Below the pieces are notes generated by a model. That model searched no databases and was not told where the DNA came from. It saw only the letters and a list, made by a program, of their open reading frames with translations. The position numbers and the translations under genes are program-made. Positions 1-5,336 of a stretch of 13,727 nt of DNA are shown one piece after another (position 1 is the stretch's first letter; the number at the start of each line of letters is the position of its first letter). This stretch comes from CAZJYC01 sp964550165 (lineage in GTDB: Bacteria; Acidobacteriota; Aminicenantia; Aminicenantales; Aminicenantaceae). The stretch covers positions 1-13,727 of the forward strand of contig CAZJYC010000065.1 of NCBI GenBank assembly GCA_964550165.1, read 5' to 3'.

Positions 1-107
1 AGAAAAGCAAGGATATCTTTTTTGATGACGCTAAATCATGTGATAGATCAGGCTGGGCGTCTCGAAAACACTCATTCTTTCTGTACCCGGGCGAAGGCGG
101 CGTGCCT

Positions 108-137
108 TTGAGCCGCTCCGCCTGAGCCTGTTATCAT
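108..137 (+). promoter_or_regulatory. Candidate sigma70-type promoter for ispD-ispF
   Basis: A -35-like TTGAGC (108-113, 4/6 to consensus) is followed after 18 bases by TATCAT (132-137, 5/6). A start point about 7 bases downstream would fall near 144, only about 12 bases before the ispD ATG at 156. No Shine-Dalgarno sequence is visible before that ATG. This is pattern matching only; transcription could instead enter from genes left of the window. Confidence 0.4.
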
Positions 138-155
138 GATTTTACGAATGGTTCG

Positions 156-821
156 ATGAGAAGAGTATCAGTCATTGTTGTCGCTGCTGGAGAAGGGAAG
201 CGCTTCGGGTTTTCCAAGCAGTTCGCGCGACTCAAGGGAAAACCGGTTTTGGACTGGTGCCTGGAGACGTTTGAGGCTCACAGGAAGGTTACGGAAATCG
301 TCCTGGTTTTAAGGGATGAAAACCAAAAAGGAGAGTATATCAGCCGCTACAAAAAGATTGTCGCTGTGGCCAAAGGCGGGAAGAAGAGGCAGGATTCAGT
401 CCTTCAAGGATTGCGGCAGCTTGGTTCTGAGACGGCTGATGTCGTCCTTGTCCACGACGGGGTCAGGCCATTGGTGAGCGAAGATTTGATCGACCGGGTC
501 ATCGAAGCCACGATCGAAAGCGGAGCGGCAGTTCCGGCCATTCCCATCGAAGACACTGTCAAGCTGGTTGAAGGGAAAAACGTAATTCGGACGCTCGATA
601 GAAAAGACATTTTAAGGGCTCAGACCCCTCAGGGTTTTTTCTATGGCTTGTTGAAGGCGGCGCTGGATAAGGCCAATAAAGAGAGTTATTATGGGACAGA
701 TGAAGCTTCCTTGGTGGAGAGAGCCGGGACGAGAGTGGTTGTTATCCGGGGAGATCCAAGAAACATAAAAATCACCGCCTCAGAGGATCTGAAAATTGCG
801 GAGGCATTCCTTGAAGATTAA
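156..821 (+). CDS. ispD: 2-C-methyl-D-erythritol 4-phosphate cytidylyltransferase (IspD)
   Basis: IspD transfers CMP from CTP to 2-C-methyl-D-erythritol 4-phosphate in the cytoplasm, the third step of the non-mevalonate (MEP) isoprenoid pathway. The 221-residue product is close to the usual family length of about 230. The N-terminal CTP-binding loop AAGEGKRFG with the following KQ lies at about residues 10-22. DSVLQGL, VHDGVRPLV (about 99-107), PIEDTVK, RAQTPQGF and GTDEASLVER follow in family order, and the protein ends with the typical GDPRNIKITASEDL segment. The ATG at 156 gives the expected N-terminus starting just before the first beta strand, although no Shine-Dalgarno sequence precedes it. 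It overlaps ispF, the enzyme two steps later; ispE is not in the window. Identification is firm. Confidence 0.96.
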   Translation: MRRVSVIVVAAGEGKRFGFSKQFARLKGKPVLDWCLETFEAHRKVTEIVLVLRDENQKGEYISRYKKIVAVAKGGKKRQDSVLQGLRQLGSETADVVLVHDGVRPLVSEDLIDRVIEATIESGAAVPAIPIEDTVKLVEGKNVIRTLDRKDILRAQTPQGFFYGLLKAALDKANKESYYGTDEASLVERAGTRVVVIRGDPRNIKITASEDLKIAEAFLED

Positions 822-1299
822 AGCCGGAATTGGCTATGACATCCACAGGCTGGAAAGGGGAAGGAGACTCTTTTTAGGCGGAGTGGAGGTTGATTTTCCC
901 AAAGGGCTCAAGGGACATTCGGACGGAGACTGCTTGGTCCACGCCATGATCGATGCCCTTCTGGGTTCAGTCGGAGAGAAGGATATCGGCCAAATTTTTC
1001 CTGATTCAGAGCCAAGATACAAAAATATCCGCAGTACAGAGCTTTTAAAGGACGTAGTGGATAGGCTGAGAAAGAAGAATGTGGAAATTGTCAACGTCGA
1101 TTCGGTTATCGTCGCCGAGGCGCCCCAGCTGGCGCCTCATATCCCGCGGATGAAAGATGTGCTCTGTCCGATCCTTGGGATTGGCAGCGCAAGCCTCGGA
1201 ATAAAGGCGAAGACAAACGAAGGCCTGGGGGATATCGGCCAGGGAAAAGCGATCGCAGCCTGGGTTCAGGCCCTGGTGAGGGAAAAATCGGAGGGATAA
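811..1299 (+). CDS. ispF: 2-C-methyl-D-erythritol 2,4-cyclodiphosphate synthase (IspF)
   Basis: IspF cyclises CDP-ME 2-phosphate to 2-C-methyl-D-erythritol 2,4-cyclodiphosphate with release of CMP; the family is a zinc-dependent homotrimer. I start it at TTG 811, giving 162 residues beginning MKIKAGIGYDIHRL. A GGAGG at 800-804 sits 6 bases upstream, and family members normally begin a few residues before GIGYDxHR. An upstream in-frame TTG at 796 would add five residues but has no ribosome site. Zinc ligands D10, H12 and H44 (in GHSDGDCLVHA) are present, as are GEKDIGQIFPD and the C-terminal KAKTNEGLGDIGQG substrate loop. It overlaps ispD by 11 bases, so the two are probably translationally coupled; in some bacteria they are a single IspDF fusion. 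Confidence 0.95.
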   Translation: MKIKAGIGYDIHRLERGRRLFLGGVEVDFPKGLKGHSDGDCLVHAMIDALLGSVGEKDIGQIFPDSEPRYKNIRSTELLKDVVDRLRKKNVEIVNVDSVIVAEAPQLAPHIPRMKDVLCPILGIGSASLGIKAKTNEGLGDIGQGKAIAAWVQALVREKSEG

Positions 1300-1301
1300 A
1301 A

Positions 1302-1345
1302 AAGAGGCTGCAGTTTTATTTTTTGGATAGAAACTGCAGCCTCTT
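1302..1345 (-). terminator. Perfect 15-bp hairpin, intrinsic terminator on the minus strand, possibly bidirectional
   Basis: The arms 1302-1316 and 1331-1345 are perfectly complementary over 15 bases around a 14-base loop. Read on the minus strand, the stem is followed by TTTTATCC, a reasonable U-tract, so it best fits termination of the small minus-strand gene at 1487-1666. On the + strand it begins two bases after the ispF stop codon, but no T-run follows the stem. It may still end or protect the ispD-ispF transcript. Confidence 0.75.
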
Positions 1346-1486
1346 AGAGAAGGGAAATAGGTTGAGTTTGAAGGCTTAATCTGCCTATGAGAATGGAGAA
1401 AATAAATATCTCCGCATCGAACACCAACCATTCCCAAATTCTTTTGATTCTGCTCTTCATTCCCATTCTCATCGGGTCTTAATCCC

Positions 1487-1666
1487 TCATAATTGGGAGT
1501 GAAGGCGGGGCGCCTTTTCTTTTGCCAGCACGTTAGCTATGATTTCATAGCCCGCCTGCTTTCCGACTTTTAGCATTTCGAAAGAAGGAGAAGCGATCAG
1601 GCTAAAGCCGACAAAAGTCAGGAGCGCTGCTGCGATAAGAATTGCTGCTTTCGTTTTGAGTTTCAT
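1487..1666 (-). CDS. Small hypothetical membrane or exported peptide, 59 aa
   Basis: I do not recognise this protein. The start at 1666 is chosen because GAAAGGAG lies just upstream on the minus strand (about 6 bases from the ATG); an in-frame upstream ATG would add 11 mostly basic residues that include this ribosome site. The product begins MKLKTKA, then has one hydrophobic stretch (about residues 8-26, AAILIAAALLTFVGFSLIA), then a roughly 30-residue polar tail containing KVGKQAGYEIIANVL. It may be a signal peptide with a very short mature part, or a single-pass membrane peptide with the C-terminus outside. It is divergent from gltX and convergent with ispF, and a strong hairpin ends its transcript about 140 bases past the stop. 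The signal-like N-terminus and good ribosome site favour a real gene. Confidence 0.6.
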   Translation of the reverse strand: MKLKTKAAILIAAALLTFVGFSLIASPSFEMLKVGKQAGYEIIANVLAKEKAPRLHSQL

Positions 1667-1849
1667 TTTCGTCTCCTTTCTTCTCATTTTCCTTTTCACT
1701 AATATATACGCAACGATCTGAAAAAAGGTTTCACCCGACAGGTCATATTTCGATTTGAAGACCGTTACACCAGCCCCGTGGGAAATTGGATTTTATTTGC
1801 GAAGGATAGGGGAAAAAATGCGCTTGAAGGCAGAGCGAACCTCCTTTTC

Positions 1850-1878
1850 TTGACTCCTTCTCCCCTGGCAGATAAGAT
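1850..1878 (+). promoter_or_regulatory. Candidate promoter for gltX, giving an almost leaderless mRNA
   Basis: TTGACT (1850-1855, 5/6 to TTGACA) and TAAGAT (1873-1878, 4/6 to TATAAT) are separated by exactly 17 bases. A start point 6-8 bases after the -10 would fall at about 1884-1886, directly before the gltX ATG at 1887. No Shine-Dalgarno sequence is seen before that ATG, which fits leaderless initiation. Confidence 0.55.
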
Positions 1879-1886
1879 GGATTCTG

Positions 1887-3377
1887 ATGGAAAAGGTCAG
1901 AGTCCGTTTTGCTCCCAGCCCGACCGGGTTTCTCCACGTCGGCAATGCAAGAACAGCGCTCTTCAACTGGCTTTTTGCCCGCCAGAAGAAGGGAATTTTT
2001 ATCCTGAGAGTCGAGGACACGGATGTTGAGCGGTCCGCCGAGGAATACGAGAAGCGACTGATCGAAGATCTCCGTTGGCTGGGCCTGGATTGGGATGAAG
2101 GGCCTGACATCGGTGGAGAGCTGGGCCCTTACCGCCAATCGCAGCGGCTGGAGACTTACGGAAACTATAGCCGGGAATTACTGGAAGGGGATAAGGCTTA
2201 TTACTGTTTTTGCCCTCCTGAGGAACTGGAGAGAGAGAGAGAAGAGGCTTTAGGCTCGGGGAGGATGCCGATTTATAGCGGCCGATGCCGCTCCATTCCT
2301 TTGAACAAGGCTCGCCAAAGGATCGATTCCGGGGAAAGAGCGGCGATCAGGCTCAAGACTCCTGATAAAGGGACGATCAGCTACGATGACCTGGTGAGGG
2401 GAACTCTCACCTTTGATTTAAAGCTGATCGGCGACCCCATCCTTGTCCGTTCCAACGGACTTCCTGCCTACAACTATGCAGTTGTCATCGATGATTACTT
2501 GATGAAGATCAGCCATGTCATCAGGGGCGAAGACCACATCTCCAACACTCCCCGCCAGCTCCTGGCTTACAAGGCTCTCTCATTTACACCGCCTCAATTC
2601 GCCCATCTGCCGATGGTTATGGGAAAAGACAACACCAGGTTGAGCAAGCGTCATGGGGCCACGGCTGTTGATCAGTTTGAAAAAATGGGATTTCTATCAT
2701 CAGCCCTTTTTAACTATTTGGCTTTTCTCGGATGGGCTCCACCAGAAGGGAAGGAAGTCTTGACGAAAAATGAGCTGGTTGAGCTCTTCGACTTAAGCCG
2801 GGTCAGTCGCTCGTCAGCCATTTTCGACTATGACAAGCTGAATTGGATTAACCGCCAGCAAATCAAAAAACTTGCTTCCGCAGAACTGGCCGGACGCGCC
2901 TATCCTTATTTGAGAGAAACAAACCTTTTGCCCGGGACGATGACTGAGGCTCACTGGAAGTGGCTGGAGAAAGCCGTTCGGAGTCTGATCGAGGGCGTTA
3001 ACCGGTTTTCCGAACTTCCTGCCGCTTTTTCTCTGATTTTTGAGTTCTTCCCATCGGAGATGGACGAGGAAGCCAGGAACATTGTCCAGTCGGAAGCGGC
3101 AACGAAGGTCATCTCGCTTTTCAAAGAGAAGATAGAGAGCCTGAAGGAATTGAGCTACGACCGGTTCGTAAGCATCACCGAGGAAATAAAAAAGGAAACC
3201 GGTTACAAGGGCAAAAACCTTTACCATCCACTGAGAGTTGCTCTGACCGCCAGAGCCTCAGGGCTGGAGCTGGATAAGTTCATTCCCCTGGTCGAAGAAG
3301 GGGCAAAACTGAGCTTTCCGAAAAAGATAAAGAATTGTTTGCATAGGGTAACTGAGATTTTGAACGCCCTAACATGA
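1887..3377 (+). CDS. gltX: Glutamate--tRNA ligase (GluRS)
   Basis: This class I aminoacyl-tRNA synthetase charges tRNA-Glu, and in some bacteria tRNA-Gln, with glutamate. The 496-residue length is normal. The N-terminus RVRFAPSPTGFLHVGNARTAL carries the HIGH-type signature (HVGN at about 17-20), followed by FILRVEDTD. C107, C109 and C134 match a zinc-binding region of the YCFC...SGRC type. RGEDHISNTPRQ (213-224) and RLSKRHGA (251-258, KMSKS-type loop) complete the active site, and the last 170 or so residues are the helical anticodon-binding domain. The ATG at 1887 gives the standard N-terminus. A (GA)7 run at 2229-2242 lies inside the coding sequence and encodes Glu/Arg. rlmB follows after 24 bases. 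Whether the enzyme discriminates against tRNA-Gln cannot be told from this window. Confidence 0.97.
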   Translation: MEKVRVRFAPSPTGFLHVGNARTALFNWLFARQKKGIFILRVEDTDVERSAEEYEKRLIEDLRWLGLDWDEGPDIGGELGPYRQSQRLETYGNYSRELLEGDKAYYCFCPPEELEREREEALGSGRMPIYSGRCRSIPLNKARQRIDSGERAAIRLKTPDKGTISYDDLVRGTLTFDLKLIGDPILVRSNGLPAYNYAVVIDDYLMKISHVIRGEDHISNTPRQLLAYKALSFTPPQFAHLPMVMGKDNTRLSKRHGATAVDQFEKMGFLSSALFNYLAFLGWAPPEGKEVLTKNELVELFDLSRVSRSSAIFDYDKLNWINRQQIKKLASAELAGRAYPYLRETNLLPGTMTEAHWKWLEKAVRSLIEGVNRFSELPAAFSLIFEFFPSEMDEEARNIVQSEAATKVISLFKEKIESLKELSYDRFVSITEEIKKETGYKGKNLYHPLRVALTARASGLELDKFIPLVEEGAKLSFPKKIKNCLHRVTEILNALT

Positions 3378-3401
3378 GTTAAGCATCGAGAGGGCTTTGT
3401 T

Positions 3402-4127
3402 ATGGAGAAGATCAGCCGTCTTAATCCTCTTCTGGAAGTTGTGAAATCCTCTCCCAATCGCGTCAACAAAATATTCATCCAGAGGGATAAGAGGCAGAAG
3501 AGAATAGCTGAAATCATCCATCTGGCTCGAGCCGGCCGCATCCCGGTCCTTTTTGTCCCCAGACAAAAGCTAGACCGGCTGGAGAGAAACCATCAAGGCG
3601 CTGTGGCCTTGGTCTCTCCGAAAGAATTTTGTTCCCTCGAAATCATTTTGTCTTCGGCCAAGATTCCCTTTCTTGTCTTGCTCGACGGAGTGGAGGATCC
3701 CCAGAATTTGGGAGCGATTGTCCGCAGCGCGGAAGGCGCAGGGGCGGACGGCATTATCCTTGGGGAAAGGAGGTCAGTGGGCTTGTCGGAGACGGTTTCT
3801 TCCGTTTCCGCCGGAGCGCTGGAGCATGTCAGAGTGGCCAGAGTGAAAAATTTGGCCAGGACCATGGATGAGCTCAAAGATCGCGGCCTATGGCTGGTGG
3901 GAGCTGAAGGCGGGGGCAAAGAGTGTTGGTTTGAATTTGATTATAAGCTCCCTGTGGGCATAGTCTTCGGCTCAGAAGGGAAAGGGTTGCGTCCCCTTAT
4001 CAAGAAGAAATGCGATAAGATTCTCGCCATTCCTCTTTTGGGAAAAATCACTTCTCTCAATGTCTCAGCCGCTGCAGCGATTTTCCTCTATGAGGTTGTG
4101 CGCCAGAGAAAAAATTTGAAGAAATGA
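3402..4127 (+). CDS. rlmB: TrmH/SpoU-family RNA 2'-O-methyltransferase, probably RlmB-type
   Basis: A SAM-dependent RNA ribose methyltransferase of the knotted SPOUT fold; RlmB modifies G2251 of 23S rRNA in E. coli. The 241-residue product has the N-terminal substrate-binding domain (ISRLNPLLEVV at about 4-14, then a small alpha/beta domain) and a C-terminal catalytic domain. SpoU motif 1 is at about 95-120 (LDGVEDPQNLGAIVRSAEG), motif 2 at about 187-196 (IVFGSEGKGL) and motif 3 at about 210-224 (IPLLGKITSLNVSAA). GAGAGGG at 3388-3394 precedes the ATG by 7 bases. It lies 24 bases after gltX, and its TGA overlaps the next ATG (ATGA). The family is certain; the exact target is inferred from the domain layout, and TrmH-like relatives with other targets look similar. 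Confidence 0.85.
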   Translation: MEKISRLNPLLEVVKSSPNRVNKIFIQRDKRQKRIAEIIHLARAGRIPVLFVPRQKLDRLERNHQGAVALVSPKEFCSLEIILSSAKIPFLVLLDGVEDPQNLGAIVRSAEGAGADGIILGERRSVGLSETVSSVSAGALEHVRVARVKNLARTMDELKDRGLWLVGAEGGGKECWFEFDYKLPVGIVFGSEGKGLRPLIKKKCDKILAIPLLGKITSLNVSAAAAIFLYEVVRQRKNLKK

Positions 4128-4324
4128 AAGAATTTGAGGAGGTGATGAGCAAGGTGAAGCTAAAAAAACCGCCTGAGGAGGCATGGCAGCTTTACTGGGC
4201 CTCAGTGTACAACCGCCTGGAAAGGAGAGTCGGCTGGATTTTGCTTTCCATCGGTGCCATCATTCTCGGTTTTTATGGGCGAAGGCTTTGTGTTTTCGAA
4301 GCATCCCGGCCGAGGCCTGCTTGA
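4124..4324 (+). CDS. Small hypothetical single-TM protein, possibly truncated, 66 aa
   Basis: I do not recognise a named family. The ATG overlaps the rlmB stop as ATGA, which implies translational coupling. The product has an acidic and basic N-terminal half (MKEFEEVMSKVKLKKPPEEAW), a conserved-looking WASVYNRLERR segment (about 25-35) and one hydrophobic helix (about 36-51, VGWILLSIGAIILGFYG). The last 15 residues (GRRLCVFEASRPRPA) look like ordinary read-through sequence rather than protein. My impression is that proteins with this N-terminus normally carry a second membrane helix and a basic C-terminus, so this copy may be cut short by a deletion or frameshift. Its stop codon lies inside the -35 hexamer of the accA promoter at 4321. 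Moderate confidence that it is translated, low confidence that it is intact. Confidence 0.55.
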   Translation: MKEFEEVMSKVKLKKPPEEAWQLYWASVYNRLERRVGWILLSIGAIILGFYGRRLCVFEASRPRPA

Positions 4325-4350
4325 CATCAATTCAGGCAAGTCTATAGAAT
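4321..4350 (+). promoter_or_regulatory. Strong candidate sigma70 promoter for accA-hisS-aspS
   Basis: A perfect TTGACA -35 (4321-4326) is followed by overlapping -10 candidates: TATAGA at 4343-4348 (16-base spacer) or TAGAAT at 4345-4350 (18-base spacer, 5/6 to consensus). The start point would be about 4355-4357, giving a leader of roughly 23-25 bases before the accA ATG at 4380. No Shine-Dalgarno sequence is visible in that leader. The -35 overlaps the stop codon of the preceding small gene. Confidence 0.65.
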
Positions 4351-4379
4351 AAACAGGTACATAAAATCTTCTATGAATC

Positions 4380-5336
4380 ATGAACGAGCAGAAAGATTTC
4401 TACCAGCTCGAGAAAAAGATCGTCCAGCTTAAGGACAAGATCGGTGAACTCCAGACCAGCGAGGATGCTGAACGAGAAAAGAAAGTTGCTCAGCTCAGAG
4501 AGCAGATCGAGAAAGAGTGGGCAAAAATCGCCCTTCGTCTGACATCCCTCCACATCGTCCAGATCGCCCGCCACCCCAAAAGGCCCTACACTCTAGATTA
4601 TATCCGCAATCTGACAGAAGATTTCACGGAAATCCATGGCGACCGCCGCGCTGGAGATGACCCTGCCATCGTGGCCGGATTTGGCTTTTATCGGGGAAAC
4701 AGCACGGCCTTTATCGGTCATCAAAAAGGCCGGACAACACGGGAGAGGATCGAGCGCAATTTTGGCCAGCCTAACCCGGAGGGATACAGAAAGGCGCTCA
4801 GGGTGATGAAGCTGGCGGAGAAGTTCGGGCGGCCGGTTGTGACCCTGATCGATACTCCTGGAGCTTATCCTGGGATTCAGGCCGAGGAACGAGGCCAGGC
4901 CGAAGCGATTGCCTACAATTTGAAAGAGATATCAAAGTTAAGAATTCCCGTCGTCAATGTGGTCATCGGCGAAGGCGGAAGCGGAGGTGCGCTGGCGATC
5001 GGCGTTGGCGATGCGATTTTGATGCTTGAATATTCTTTCTATTCTGTCATCTCTCCTGAAGGCTGTGCGGCCATCCTCTGGAAAGACCAGGAAGCCGTGG
5101 CCAAAGCAGCCGAGAATCTGAGGATGGGAGCCAGGGATCTTTTTGAGATGGGAATCATCGATAAGATTATCCCTGAGCCTGCCGGCAGTGCGCACATCGA
5201 CTATGAACAGACGTTCAAGAATGTGGATAAGCACTTGAGTCAGACTCTGAAGAAGCTGGAACAGATGTCTCCTGAAAAAAGACTGGAAGAGAGATACCTG
5301 AAGTTCAGGAAAATCGGGGTGTTCAGCGAACGATGA
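4380..5336 (+). CDS. accA: Acetyl-CoA carboxylase carboxyltransferase subunit alpha (AccA)
   Basis: AccA pairs with AccD to move the carboxyl group from carboxybiotin to acetyl-CoA, making malonyl-CoA for fatty-acid synthesis. The 318-residue product matches the E. coli length closely. An N-terminal charged helical or coiled-coil stretch (about 8-55) leads into IARHPKRPYTLDYI, a hallmark of AccA. IHGDRRAGDDPAIVAG (85-100), GHQKGRTTRERIERNFG, TLIDTPGAYPG (155-165), the glycine-rich oxyanion segment GEGGSGGALAIG (197-208) and SVISPEGCAAILWKD (222-236) follow in order. The TGA overlaps the hisS ATG (ATGA). The ATG at 4380 lacks a Shine-Dalgarno sequence. accD is not in this window. Confidence 0.96.
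   Translation: MNEQKDFYQLEKKIVQLKDKIGELQTSEDAEREKKVAQLREQIEKEWAKIALRLTSLHIVQIARHPKRPYTLDYIRNLTEDFTEIHGDRRAGDDPAIVAGFGFYRGNSTAFIGHQKGRTTRERIERNFGQPNPEGYRKALRVMKLAEKFGRPVVTLIDTPGAYPGIQAEERGQAEAIAYNLKEISKLRIPVVNVVIGEGGSGGALAIGVGDAILMLEYSFYSVISPEGCAAILWKDQEAVAKAAENLRMGARDLFEMGIIDKIIPEPAGSAHIDYEQTFKNVDKHLSQTLKKLEQMSPEKRLEERYLKFRKIGVFSER

Noticed and set aside
97..116. GCGGC/GCCGC inverted repeat before ispD as a terminator of an upstream gene
   Set aside because: Only 5 bp with a 10-base loop and no T-run; it overlaps the -35 candidate and may be chance in GC-rich sequence.
3..125. Open frames at the left edge (one ending at 125, one at 111) that could be the tail of an upstream gene
   Set aside because: About 40 codons each with no recognisable motif; neither can be preferred and the promoter-like site overlaps them.
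1045..1437. 130-codon minus-strand frame across the 3' end of ispF and the terminator
   Set aside because: Mostly antisense to ispF, crosses the 15-bp hairpin, and its translation has no domain-like features.
4307..4322. GGCCGAGGCC palindrome before accA as a terminator of the rlmB unit
   Set aside because: The loop would be two bases and no T-run follows; it sits directly against the -35 element.
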